64,000 nucleotides of DNA from Anisus vortex (Eukaryota > Mollusca > Gastropoda > Planorbidae), in NCBI GenBank assembly GCA_949126835.1, contig OX421497.1:23439612-23503611 (forward strand). The letters are read 5' to 3'. The notes under the pieces are model-generated. The model searched no databases. It worked only from the letters and a program-made list of their open reading frames with translations, and was not told where the DNA came from. Shown here one piece after another: positions 35,201-48,100 of this stretch (the first letter of the stretch is position 1; each line of letters opens with the position of its first letter). A program made the position numbers and the translations under genes.

Positions 35201-38200
35201 TTTGTGATCTTGAGTTAACATTGCATTAAGTTAACTCTGATAATTAAAAAGGTCTATGAAATTTTAACTACTGGTACAAAAAAAAAGACTTAATAGAAAA
35301 AACATTGCTTTACTGTATAATATATTGAAATAAGAAATTCTGTAATTTAACAGCTAAATATTTTAAACTCAGTGAATTTTCAAAGTAAAAAAAACTAGTA
35401 AACAGGTACAGTGTTTCAAAGAAGTATGTTATGGATAACAATAGAATTACTTTGATCAATCTCTATTTTTGGCACAGACAATCCAAGTTGAGGAGGTATT
35501 GAAGCTTTCATGGACACAGAAGGCAAACGGCTCTTTTTATTGGGAGATATTATGGGCTCATTTTCAGAATCTTTTTTTCTTCTTTTATATGGCACAAATA
35601 ATCGAACAGGTCCAGTCTGAAAACCAACAAAATCCTTACATGAAAACAGCAATCAGGTTCATCATGCAAGCTTTATTATGTTATATGTACCGTATAAGTC
35701 GCACTTTTTTTACCGAAAATTTTGAAAAAAAGTAGGGGTGCGACTTATACACCTGACACTGTTTTTGAAAAGTTAGAAAGACATCACTACTCTGTCATAA
35801 AGTTTCCTACATAACCCTTATAGTTGATTGGAGTTGTGTATAATTATTAGGATATGCCTATATTTAATTATGTTTGCCTTATGCACGATTAAAACAATTT
35901 TTTAAGGAAAGTTTCCAAATTAGGGTGAATATTAAGTAACTTTTATGTTTAAAAGGTATGCATTTTTGAGATATTAAAAGGCAGTGTAACCCGGGAAGTC
36001 GGGGTGCGACTTATGCGCAGGTCAATGACAACGTATAAGGAAAAAAATCTTAAACTAGGGGTGCGACTTATAAGCGAGTATATACTGTATTTTCATTTTT
36101 TTTTTTTTTAAAACCTTTTAACTTATAGTATGGACCAATATTCCTTTAACAAGAAATTGCTAAATGTAGGGCAAGACTAAAAAGTATGATATTTGTTATA
36201 TCTATTTCTGGGTAAGACAAGAAATTTTAATAAAATTATTATCTATAGGGATAAAGTCCACAATATATTTATCTAATATATATAATTCATTTTTGTACAC
36301 AACTAAAATACCAAACACAACATGCCTTTTTGTAAAATATCATTTCTTGGCTTTTAAACAAATACTCAATTATCTACTTTCCTTCTTTACATTTGAAATA
36401 ATTTTACTTAACATTGTGTCTTACAGTCTTTTAAGTGAACTATTTTCTTCATACTGATTGTAACAAGATTTTTTTGTAAGAAAGCTAGCTCATTGACTCT
36501 GTAATTAATTTCCAAGTTCTAATTGAATAAACTATTGGACTATTAACATGTAACTATTTCATTAGAAAATGATTTGGTATGCAATGAAAGAAGATTGCAA
36601 CACCAACACATATTTTAAATAAATATAAGTGATTTCTAGTTAAATGTTTATTCACATTAATAATAAAAATCAGCCTCGCCAAATTTATACCAACATCCCT
36701 AGTATGACCAAAAAAAAATTGACTAAATATTCTTTATGAAATATAATCTAGTTGTGTCAATAACAGATTAAAAATCATTAAAAAAATGGGATGTCATTAA
36801 TAACTCTTTTCTCTCTACAACTTTTTAAAGTATACAAAAAAACAACATATTTAAATATTTCTTTCTTATTAAAGGAACAAATTACAGGCTGTTTTACAAA
36901 GGCTTAATCAAATAAAAATTATATTAAAAATTATTATAAAAACTACAACAACAAAAATTGTATGAATAAAACTGATTTGTAATGGATTCACCTTGGCATT
37001 GACAATCAGATATATACATTCTAAATTATATAGATGATATTAGATGTAGAGAAAAATGGTTGATTCAAAGCAACCTATTCTCTGATTATGCTTAGATTTC
37101 ATTTAAATATAGTTTCAGCCTATTTCTGAAAGAATGATTTAGCTGTCAAATTACATTTAAGAAAGTGACTTCCAGATTTAGAAATAATATTTACAAAATA
37201 ATTCTGATTTAGTAATAATTCTGATTTAGTGTGTAAACTTTATATAATCAAAGACTAAACAAATGCTAAAGTCCTATAAAATAATATTCCAATCCATTAA
37301 ACCAACATATATTATAACTTACCACAGCTTCATCATCACAACAGGATGCACATGTACAAGATGTTGCGTGTGGCTGGAGAATATTATCTTCTATAAGACA
37401 CTGCAAAGTTCTACCTCCATATCGAATGCTTCGCTTCCAGTCTTTACTGCTAGCTCTGCCTGCAGCAGCTTCAAATTCATTTGGCGTGTACCAGATGTCA
37501 GCACTTTTAATACATTTACCACGTCCACCTGAACTTGGTCAACAGAAAAGTCTTATATTACACATCTCAAAGTCAAGTTCATTATAATGTATGAAGGCTT
37601 CAAGATATATCAATTTCAGATAAGAAAGACTAGCTAATTTCAAATAGAACATTTTGCTCATTTATTGCATTATACCAAACTACTGTATATTTTATTATAT
37701 TTTTTTTCACCAAAGGAAAAATATTATTATTTTTATTAATATTCAATAATTGTAAAAGACAAAATTAAACGAAAAAAATAAAGCTCTGATGATGGAGATT
37801 GTCTTATGTAATTAGGTATTGTTACAGTGTAAAATAGGATTTTTTAAAAGTTTACTTCACTCAACAGATATTATTATGCACCTTTCAGAACTGGGAAGCT
37901 AGAAGAGGAAAAAAATTCAAGGCTATTTTTAAGATTTGAACCCCAGACCTTCATAAAAATCCAGAATTCTTCCATTGGGCTATCAACATATTATAAATAC
38001 AATACTAGTGGTTTTCCTGTCAAAATGACGCAGAAAAGAATGACTACAATGTGTTTTGTTAGGAGAGAAGAAAATAAATTACAATAAAAACAGCAGTGAG
38101 AAATTTTCTTTAGGTATTTAGTTTTTGTTCTTTTTTATTGTTGAATTGATTTTGTATAAAGTTGCTCATTAAAGGATGTTCTCAATAGCGACTTGAATTC

Positions 38201-41200
38201 ATGAAATAATTATAACATTTGGTTACTATTACTTAAAATTAATATAATAAAGCAAACATCTACTATTAATGAAAAAAAAAATGAATTGATAGACATTAAT
38301 CATAAGCTCGTTTTTTTTTTAAAGTACGACATTAAAACTCTTGAAGCCGAATTGCTCGTACGTATGCCGCGTTAATAAACAACTGAATGCAAGGGAAATT
38401 ATTGGGAAGCCTTCCTGTTCAACATAGACTTTCTAGTCTAGATTAGTCAAATGGCTTATAAGCCTATAGAGTAAAAAAAAACATCTAAATAATCAAACTC
38501 ATGGTAATTATATATATATTGATAATCTAAGGGCTCTTTCTCTGAAATCGTTTCAAATTTCCCTAAACTTTTCAAAAAAAATTTTGTACAAATTTTGTAA
38601 GTGCAGAGTGTTTTAATGTTAGCTGGTAATGTTAATAATAATAAGATATATAGGTAGGCCTAGTCAAAATTGTTTTGTGGATTTTATTTGTGCAATTTCG
38701 TTTTATTTTATAAGGTCCTCATAGATCTAGTAACATGAGGTAGAGATACCTTAACAACAGTTAATATTATTATTTATTAAATACCGGTAAATATTTTTTG
38801 TGCTGGTTTAGATGCTATTCAGCCATTATGTGTAAGATATATTGTTTTTGCATGTACTGTATAAATTATTAGTCCCTAATTTATTTTTAAATAAATAAAC
38901 AAATATTTTTTATTAATAAATGTAAATAAACTAGACTAAAAAATGAAATTGCTGTAAATCAAATAACTACTTTATATACATACGGTGGCACAGTAAGCCA
39001 GCGTTTTCCCAAACTTTTTTTTTCTCATTGACCCAGTTTTTTTTATCCTTCTAGTTAGCAAACTACTCACTATTTTTTTAATCGCCTATACAATAGCTTG
39101 AGAACTGTCTAAAAATCAGGTTCAAGTATCACAAAATGTCCAAGACCTAGATTTTTAAGCTTAAAATCTTCGTCTTTGTTCGGCCGGTTATTCTTACTTC
39201 GATTGCTTGGGGTCTGATATACTATAGGCCCTATTTATTAAATCAAGTCATGACCAAGTGTTAGGAAAACAATGTAATAAACCATAAATTCCATGATACT
39301 AATACCACATTATAAGTACATATTCAACTTATTTGAGCCTTCCCTTTTTTTCCATGGCCATAGCATTTGATTAGCTTCATTCATTCAACAGGTCACGCTA
39401 GGAAATTAACAAGACTAGGCATTCATAGGCCCTCAGGTCTATAAGACATATTACAGAAATGACATAGACAGCATAGCGGCAAAGCCCTGCCTAGTTAGGG
39501 CTGCCAGATACACGAGTACCAAAAGGAGGACACAGAGAGACAAAAAGGAGGACACATGGGTACAGAAAGGAGGACACACTGAGTGTCATTTAAATCATTT
39601 TAAAAATTTCAATTGAATGCGGATTTAACCAGCAATAAGTATACTTTTAATACAGTAATACAGTGGTTGCCAATAATTACCTATTAATAAATTAACCAAA
39701 AAAAAGTATTGTAAAAAAAATTAAATAAAAATTCAATTGACTTTTTGTTTCAAAATGCAACAATACTAGACTCAATAATATTTATTTTAAAAAAAAGATC
39801 CCGCCGCCCTGCAGGACTTTTGGGCCTAGTGGACGTAATAATCTTCTATCTAGAAGGAACGTCTGTAAACATAGGCCATTTTGATAATTGAGCATTTTAT
39901 CAATGAGAAAACTCTTTCCACATTGTCATTGTGTCCAAAGATACAGAAAAAAGCTCACACATTTTTAGTAACTCTGAAAAGCAACTTCCATTTGGGGAAC
40001 TTTGAAAAACAAACTCCACTGCTCATGCAAGAGTCTTTGAAAAAACTATTCATTCTTTTTTTGTACAAATGATTTGAGATTGCAATATTCGTCAAACAAT
40101 TTCAGTGCAAAAAATTACAAGGCAATTGAATAAACTTCTCAATGGTTAGCGTAATTATCACCTTCTCAATGAATTGAACCACCTTACTTGTAAACAAGTA
40201 CACAAGTTGCCCAATATGACTGAATAGTTCTTGAAATCGGACCGTCAGAACACCTTCACTCCAAAACTTGCATCCTTTGTCTTAATATTATTGTGAGTCA
40301 CTAACGTAGTATCTATCCCCTGATATTGTTTGTAACAATAAAGCTGTTACATAGGTAAATTTGAATGTATGTTTGCAAGGGGAGGTGATGTGGGGAAAGA
40401 GAAGATCGGTGTCGGTGGACAATTAATCTCTAACAACACATTAGATAACACAATCGAATTCATTACACTTTTACTGCTAAATACTCTAGTGTTTTGCTTT
40501 ACCCGACCCAGACACTTATTGACGGTAGATAAGAACATCAAAAGTTAAAAATAGATTATTAAAACCTTTGGCGGACAAAAGCCGGACATTTTAAGGGTTT
40601 TTAGCTTGGCCTGCCGGATGGAGGACATTGGGCTAAAAAGGAGGACATGTCCTCCTTTTGCCGGACGTCTGGCAACCCTATGCTTAGTAGACAAGTAGAT
40701 AACATTAACATACATCAAGAAATCCAACACTGTTGGCCGTTGGCAGTGTTGGCAACAGAGGGCTAAAAGCCTGCTGACACTGACAGAAAACTAGTATTGA
40801 CTAGGCCTAACTAAAAGGATACAGATAAATAGGGGCCTGCCAAGAAAACCCAGGACCAGGTGCTGATGGATTCAGAAACCACATTCTTATCTTACATATT
40901 ACTCGGGTCCTTCTTATAATAAAGAAGTAAGAGGATTTTTTGTCTAGAAAGGCCAAGGCCATCTATAACTATAACAGGCAGACTAGTTACAGTACTTTTA
41001 CTGTAGCAATTGACTCTAAAAAATGACTCAATCTCATTCTTAAATTAAATTATGATTATTAGGCCAGTAATAGTGATAGTATAGAGAGGTGTAGCTATGT
41101 AGAGTCAGTGAAGTCATTTGTTTTTAAATTATTTATAATAGTTGTTAGTAAGGCTACATTGGTCATTGGCATTGGCCTGGGCATTTAACTATTTTAATAA

Positions 41201-41699
41201 TTAATTAATATCATTAAAAATCGTTATTAAATTTAATAACAATATACAATTAAATATTCTAACCTGATCCGAATTTGGACTTGTAAAGCTCGCCATTTGT
41301 GTGTTTACATCTTACAGGCAATATTTCACTGTGCACAGATTCATCCCATTGATACCGAAATCCTTTTTCTTTACTAAGAGGAGTAGCAGGTGTAGGGGGT
41401 GGAAGAGGTGTTGTGGGTGTTTTTAAGCCACCTTGATTGGGATCTGTTAACTGTTCAAGTGTCTGATCATGAATAACAATATGGGTTGTTTTAATACCCC
41501 CAGCTGCAGATTCCTGAAACTGCTGTGCGCTTATAAGGCCTTGGGATGTAGCTACAAATAGATGATCCGTTGACAGTGAAGGCGAAGAAACGGCAACTGT
41601 TGATGTTTCTGGTGGAGTTTCCGTACCATGCTGATGTTCGTCGACGAAGGCTGAATCGTCACCATTCGGAATGTCTCCGGCGATGTCAGCTTCACTCAT
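29264..41699 (-). CDS. DEAF1: DEAF1 transcription factor (SAND domain), 8 coding exons
   Basis: Exons in order: 41264-41699, 37323-37528, 35451-35616, 34410-34640, 33639-33745, 33382-33513, 31085-31237, 29264-29359. All introns are GT-AG and phase holds throughout, giving 508 residues. The start is the ATG at 41697-41699; the preceding TTG was not used. The SAND domain (about 126-210) joins exons 1 and 2: [20 protein letters not shown], then [20 protein letters not shown] and the DNA-contacting KDWK (174-177), ending [10 protein letters not shown]. It continues [15 protein letters not shown], a DEAF1-specific block with a basic nuclear-localisation motif. Exons 5-7 form a Gln/Leu-rich coiled coil starting at NWWQLEEMANNLL. 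DEAF1 binds TTCG-containing DNA. Oddly, the last exon ends in an acidic tail ([14 protein letters not shown]) and no MYND zinc finger follows. Confidence 0.92.
29713..29925. repeat. 52-bp minisatellite, 4 copies (DEAF1 last intron)
   Basis: The unit contains TCAAATAGTGTAAAGGGAAA and GTAATAATGGCTTGAATACA, repeating at 52 bp (29717, 29769 and onward). Copies are nearly identical. Confidence 0.95.
30443..30688. repeat. 40-bp minisatellite, 6 copies (DEAF1 last intron)
   Basis: The unit AGCTGTAGTGTGTAAATATA, AGAGGATTGCCTAACACAAT repeats every 40 bp, with A/T and T/C variants shared between non-adjacent copies. Confidence 0.95.
32697..32861 (-). mobile_element. 5'-truncated tRNA-derived SINE (first family)
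   Basis: The reverse complement matches the body and tail of the SINE at 62330-62602, from CTCAGCTCTGACGG through TAGTTGGGGTAAAGTAAAGG and GAACGCTGCTTCACCGG to TTTGGTCCGACAGG. The tRNA-like head is absent, and a 50-bp minisatellite begins where it should be. Lies in DEAF1 intron 6. Confidence 0.88.
32864..33290. repeat. 50-bp minisatellite, about 8.5 copies (DEAF1 intron)
   Basis: The unit GCATAACCCTTCCTTGTACA, ACCCCTACTGTAACAATGTT, GTTGACTATT repeats every 50 bp (32868, 32918 and so on). An A/T variant (CCTACTG versus CCTTCTG) recurs two units apart. It directly abuts the truncated head end of the SINE. Confidence 0.95.
33962..34180 (+). mobile_element. Degenerate SINE copy (first family)
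   Basis: Weak but collinear match to the 62.3-kb SINE: GTCAGATCCTGG at the head side, GGGGAAAGTAAAGGTTGC in the body and TTGGTCTGACAGGGATACTT at the tail. Located in DEAF1 intron 4. Confidence 0.6.
35688..36090. mobile_element. MITE-like palindromic repeat in DEAF1 intron 2
   Basis: The left end TACCGTATAAGTCGCAC and the right end (GTGCGACTTATAAG near 36060, then ATATACTGTA) are inverted copies of each other. GGGGTGCGACTTAT occurs three times (35736, 36001, 36059), and the first pair forms a hairpin with the left end. No clear target duplication was found, so the superfamily is open. Confidence 0.55.
37910..38000 (-). mobile_element. Degenerate tRNA-like (SINE) fragment in DEAF1 intron 1
   Basis: The minus strand shows TAGCCCAATGGAAGA (A-box-like) and, about 30 bp later, GGGGTTCAAATC (B-box-like), the spacing of a tRNA-derived promoter. 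It has no acceptor-stem pairing and is not a functional tRNA gene. Confidence 0.4.
39496..40680. mobile_element. hAT-like non-autonomous element in DEAF1 intron 1
   Basis: Left end TAGGGCTGCCAGA; right end, reverse-complemented, TAGGGTTGCCAGA. Both are followed by AAAAGGAGGACA motifs. Flanking octamers TGCCTAGT (39488-39495) and TGCTTAGT (40681-40688) agree at 7 of 8 positions. The interior is AT-rich, lacks transposase and holds the SINE-related fragment at 39798-39873. Confidence 0.85.
39798..39873 (+). repeat. Dispersed repeat fragment shared with 19.7 kb
   Basis: Matches 19725-19803 closely (GCCCTGCAGGACTTTTGGGC, then CTTCTATCTAGAAGGAACGT). It sits inside the hAT-like element and so inserted into it or was captured by it. 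Confidence 0.65.
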
Positions 41700-42104
41700 C
41701 GCCAACGCAATATTTTACATAAATACCAATATCATCACTTGCTGTCCTTACATTATCGACTTCTTTGATTAAAGATAAAGCTAAAAAACAAATTATTACA
41801 GATCTTAAGCGATACAATGGAATAGTTAAATGAATGAGAAGTTGTATTTACGGAAATATCCGTTGTTTTCCGAAATATGGCGGAGAGATGTACCGGAGAA
41901 GAATGCTTTAAATGTAGTCTCCAGTCTAAATGCTTAAAAAATTTGATGGAATATATTTAAGTTCAAATTCCTCTAATTTAAAACAAATCTTATTTATTTT
42001 AATTTTCATGTACTTTATTGCATTTATCATCAAATATAATCAGTGAATATTTTGTGATAACAATCGGATAGAGGCTATCACTACACAACACAAATGGCGT
42101 AAAT
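41700..42104. promoter_or_regulatory. Bidirectional promoter region between DEAF1 and PATL1
   Basis: Only 405 bp separate the two divergent start codons. AAATATGGCG occurs at 41873-41882 and 42101-42110 and ACAAATGGCG at about 42090-42099; all resemble the YY1 site AANATGGCG, and the second overlaps the PATL1 start codon. CGGAAAT/TTCCG motifs near 41850-41873 resemble ETS sites. No TATA box at a usual position was recognised. Factor names are motif-based inference. Confidence 0.55.
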
Positions 42105-45100
42105 ATGGCGTTATCACAAGATGAGCACAGAATTTTCTCTGTAAGTTCCTCATGGTTTATATTCTTAACAATAAACAATAGAAGGGACAATAATTCAAGT
42201 AGCAACCTTTTTTACTGTGTCATAAGTTATTTATTGGATAAAAAAATATATTAGGTTCATACAATTATTTCCTCTTGAATTTTTTTGCCTACTTAGTAAA
42301 AATTTAATAATTCTAAAAACCAAAATAACTTCGGCAAAAATGTGAAATACATTCATTCGTAGAAGTTAAAATAGCAGTCCTTTTTCTATTTTCTTAAAGA
42401 AAAACTCTGGTTGATTATGAAGTCTCTAAAATACAATTGAATAGAATTATTTAAAACAATATCCTCATCTTTTCAGTCTTTTCCTTTGGATTTAAATGTA
42501 AACAATGATCTCTTAACAGTAACAGAGCAGGCAGTCAGCATGCTTACTCAACTTTTTGAGACTCTCAGAAAACTTGTCAAGTTTTATATGAAACACTTTG
42601 AATATCTATCCACCATTGAATTCATTGATAATCTTTAACAAATTTTGAAACTTGAAAAAGCCATCCGTTTTGGTAAAATAAAACAAGTAGGCCTAATTTT
42701 GTCACACATCACATCAGCATGGCTTTAATTTTAATAACCATGAATAGTGTCCCTTTAGTAACTTAGTTTAACATTTGTTATTATTATTTTATCCTACTTC
42801 ACAATAAGCCAATAAGTAAAAAGGCCTAGGTAATCTTTTACCTGGGCTAGTGGAAGGAAAGATTTTTAAAGACTCATACACTCATGTCCAATTCGCACAA
42901 ATTAATTTATTAAAATTGCCTTGCAATAATTATTAGGATTAGGCTTAGAAAAAATTATAATTATCACGTCTCATGCTTGGCCTGCTGCAATGAGATCTTT
43001 TCTCTTTCTTCTTTGACAGTAATTTAATGTTTCTTAGAGACTTTACTTAAAATTTTTAGTTATCTATATATAGTCCTACAAAGACGTACCGTAATTCCAT
43101 AATTCCATAATATAGGCCCATGACGTAACAAACACAAACTGATACACTACAGTCCCATTCTTATGTCTTATATACTATATATACATATTAAAACATTGGG
43201 TTGGGGCCAGTAAACTGTGAGAAAGTTAACAGAGAACTAGTTGACTATTAAATTACTGATTCATGAAAATTCATGTAGTCTTAAACACAATAATAGGCTA
43301 CCTTTTAATTATAAACTCAATACGCTATTAATATATATATGCAAATTTAACTCTACAATCCACAACTATCTAAGCTTGGAATAGTGATCAATGTAATAGG
43401 AATTAAGATTTTTTGTTTCAAACTGATAAATGATTGATTTTTATTTTGGGATGTGATAGCCCACAGTTTTCTATTTCTGAATGAAATATATTCAACAAGC
43501 TAAATATCCAGGTGTTGCCCAGTGAAAAAATTACATAGGCAAAGACCTATAATATATAAGCTAGAGATAAAAATGTATAAACTACAATGAACAGCTATTA
43601 TAATTATAAAAATATGGATTTATAAATTTACTGAAAACATTTAGGAAAGGAATTGAAAATAAATATTGTAATCGGGTTAAAAAAAAGGGCAACAAAAGTT
43701 AGGACTATCCCTGGCTGAGAATCGAACACCCATCTCCTGCATGCGTCTAAGATATAATTAGTAGATTCTACTTAAAAAATGAAAACATTTTAGAAAAAAC
43801 ATTCTTCTTTATAATCTTTAAAAAAAGTAATATTAAAATGAATAAATGGAAATTTTTAAAAAGTTATCAGTGGGGAATCAAATCCAGGTCGCACGCATGG
43901 CTGTCGGATTTGCTAACCACTCAGCTAGGAAGGACACATACTGGAGGCAAGATTAGAAAATTAAAATATTAGATAATAAGATCACATATATCTTTAAATT
44001 AACCAATGGGAATCAGACTCCACACACACAGTCTACTTTATATATATAAATTATAATGTTGGGCTCACACAAAACATTTGATTAAAGGCCATGTCAACAC
44101 TAATAGTCTGTCTGTTTTATTTTTTCAAATCCTAACTTGCAAACACTAATATTATATTAGTCTTAGATAGGTCTGTAGTCGTTGCTTGTTTTTATATCCT
44201 AAATAGATTTTACAGTTAATACAAGTCTTGACCCATCCTATTGATGTACACAACCTTTCGAGTATGTAACGCATAAACATATTTTCACTACCTAACGCTG
44301 AATGTCCTTGACGGATAGACAGAAAAATGTTTCTCTGCTTTTTATCTAAATAAATATAATTTTTTTTTTAATAAATATGATACATCCACTAACAGTATCT
44401 ATATTTGTTATAGTTTTAAATTCTTGGTTATGTCAACCAGAGTTTTTGATTCCTCTTAATCAACATGCAGTTGGTTTTTTTTTAAGATTTGACCACAGAG
44501 CTAATTAAATTTTTCTAAGAATGTGAAATTTAATTTTATTGAACACTCAAATAAGACTTTCTGTGTTTTTATTTATTCATGTTTATTTTTTATTTTTGTT
44601 ATTGTGGTCACATTGGTTTGCAAAACTGCTAAGGCAGAGTTTAATATCGATCAGTCTGTCACTTCGCTAATTAACTAATTTGATACTTCACATACATACT
44701 AATAAAATAAAAAACATAAAAAGAACATCTCAAGTTTCCATATATATTTTCTTAACTTTAAACATGTTCACATGCTTTGATTTTAAGTTGAAAATAGCAA
44801 ATTTTTAATTTATCTTAAGGATTAATCAAATATTGGAGGATTGAAATTCGGTTTGATTTCTAAAGCCAAAAATCGTTTTTGAAAAAAAAATCAATATTAA
44901 CATACCTTCTTACCTCTAATCAAATGAGTTCCCAAACTTTTCGGTAATATTCACACCTTTTTTTTGTTATCACATTGGACCATTATTATTAGACGTTGGA
45001 TGTTTTGACTGGAATGTTGAATGTGAAATACACATGAACATTCCTTATAACAAAATAAAGCTGTGCAATTCACCTGTGATGAATAAATGAACCCTATGCC

Positions 45101-48100
45101 TAAAGTCTTACTGTTGATCTCTTCATTTTGTTTATTGTTTGTATGACTCATTGGATTTTTTTTTTTTTTGTTGCTTAGGCTCTTGGAGCAGGAAAACTTG
45201 GTGAAGAAAATGAACTTATACAGGCACCAGAAGAAGAAGAGGATTTTGATGTATTGAATGATGAAACGTTTGGAGATCTGGGAGATGGTAACTGATGTAG
45301 TACATTATGAATATGATTGAAAAATAAGAAAATACTATTATATTCTAAAATATTACTTCGGTGTAGTAAGAAGTAAATATTTCCAGTACATTCCAGGGAA
45401 TTGGGTGCTAGTGAAAACTGTTAATGAAAAATACATGTTTAGGAATTGCCGCTCTTGTTTTCTTAAAAATAGGTTGGCAAAATTTATCAAATAATTATTG
45501 TTGATGTTTCCGCAAAAATTCTTCAAATTTTAATTGAAGCTTGACTTTTTAAAATTACTGTATATACTTGCGTTGAGTTCACATTTTTTTAATTAAAAAT
45601 TTTGATAAAAACCAGTTGTCATATATATATATATATATAAATCTCGAAAGGTGTATGTATGTATGTGTGTACATACCGCACAATATTTTTAAATACTGGA
45701 CAGAATGACGTGAAATTTGCTACAAATATTCTTTGTGTTACTGCGGTCAAAAAAAATTAATGACCGCAGTGGTCAGTTTGGTCAAAAAGGGGAATAAAAT
45801 CACAACTTTTGATTCACGTTGATATTGCCAGTATCAAATTTATATCATTTGTCTTCACAAAATGAAAAAAAAAGGATGGCGTTGAGATTATTGTCAGGAT
45901 GACGTCATCAAACTTTGCGCAGGAAAAGCTGGCTGACTTTTTTTGTAATGATGTCATCAAACTTTGAGTATAAAGGGAAACAAATTCATTCGTGTTAAAT
46001 ATACTTTTTAGGGGGCAATGTCTTACGTTTCAATCTGTTTGTAGTGGGCGTATACGAATTATAAACTTTGTAGAGGGCAATGTATCACGTTTCAATCCGT
46101 TTGTAGCGGGCGCATACGAATTAAAAGCTATGTAGAGGGCAATGTTTCAAGTTTTAATTCGTTTGTAGTGGGTGTATACGAATTAAAAGTTTTGTAGAGG
46201 GCAATGTTTCAAGTTTCAATTTGTAGCTGACGTAAACGAATTGTAAGCTTTGTAGAGGGCAATGTTTCATCAAGTTTCAATTCATTTGTAGCAGGCGGAT
46301 ACAAGTTGTAAACTTTGTAGAAGGCAATGTTTCAAGTTTGCGAATGCACTTTGTGAATGAACAGAACAAAATTTCATTCACATTTAAATTGTGACGGTTT
46401 AAATTGTGGTATATATTAACTTTGTAGCAGGCAATCTAATTATAACTCCAAGGGTAGTTAAAGTGTATGTAAAAGATCATTATGCGATTACATTGGACAC
46501 AATTTGAAAAACATAAAAAAAATGTTACTTCTTTGTTTCTTATGGATTTCATTTGTTATTGTTTTACATGTTGAATATAAAATTGAATTCTAAGTTTGCT
46601 TCCAAAGCAATAAATAAAAAGCAAATAATACCAAAAAAAAAACAACAACATAGGTCTATTTTGATTAGGGATGTTAAAACCGGTTTGTTTTCAAAACCGG
46701 TTTGTTTTCAAAACCGGTTTTCGGTTCTATAAAACCAGTTTAAAACCGTATGTCAATTCCCCCCGCAATGTCACAAGTCACAGGCCGGAAAAGACAAATG
46801 AGCGTAGTTTTGTAGGTGTATTTGAAAAATAGTTCAAACTTAATTAGTGTTTGAAGAGCATTCAAGAGGTTGATTTGTGTGTATACAGACATTATGATTT
46901 TGTACACTTTACCATAACATTCTTTAGAACTAAAAAAAAATATGGGCTGATTGATTAAAACCGATAGTCTAATAGCTTTCAATAGTGATAATTTGTGCAC
47001 CGTGGACTTAGACTTGTAAAATAATGTATTGAATAGGATCACGTAGCACTAATCAAAAGTCAAAAGAATGTGTATTTAATGCTGCCGTTAATAATAAAGC
47101 ACAGACGCGGTGTCTAGCCGAATTGTTCAAGGGCACAGGACAAAACTTTTTTGCGTCTCTCCATTCTCCATTGCGTACATCAAAGAGTTGTCGTCGGCAT
47201 CCGTCCGTCTCGAGAGACGATAATGTAGCTTCATGGGTGATGTATCCAACTGCACCGCCGAGAATGGCTGTGTAGGTCAACCCGGGAGGGGCAATCCCTG
47301 CTGCACTTGAGGCACATCAAAGAGTAGCGCACATCTAAAAGATGAGCCGACATTTGGTTTAATGTTTTTATCGCAAGCCATAGTTGGTATTTGGAGGGAA
47401 AAAAGAAACACAATATCTAAGACTAAATAGTGTTAGCAAGGCACTTCAAAAATTGTTTTGCGTGAATCCAACATTATTTTTTTTTTATTTCCATCAGAAC
47501 CAATAAAAAAAAAATAAAGGGTGTGCTACTTGAAGTAATGACTACCTTCCAACCAACAAACCGAAATCCGGTTTTAAAAATCAAAACCGGTTTTCAGATT
47601 CAAAACCGGAATGCAGTTTTTGTTTAACATCCCTAATTTTGATAAAAATTAGACAATGTTGTCATCAAAAAATAAAGCAAACAATCATTTTAAATTAAAA
47701 GTAATGTAAAAATGACATGTGAGTTCTGTTTTACAGGAAGAGTTTAATTACCCAATAAACTCACACCATTAGATATTAGATCACAGTGGTCATACTTTGA
47801 GCAAGAAATAACAAAAATTGATTCTTATTTGTTTTTCCTTTTTAGTTGTATATTAAACTGGTGTCTGCAAAACAAAAATAAATAAATAAATACTGACCAC
47901 AAAAAAGAACATACTACTTTATGTATGTTGCAAAAAAGAAAAGAAAAAAAATCTAACATTTAGAAAATGAAAAGAAGATACCACTTATAACCAAAACAAA
48001 TGTAATTGATTAAATTCATTAGCCTAACATATTATGTTGCTTATGTAGCTTTCTGAAAATTTTACACGTTGCCACCCACAAAGAAAGTAAAAAAATAAGT

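Noticed and set aside
41264..41699. GMEB instead of DEAF1 for the SAND gene
   Set aside because: Exons 1-3 match the DEAF1-type SAND ([25 protein letters not shown]) and the [12 protein letters not shown] block, which GMEB proteins lack; only the missing MYND is GMEB-like.
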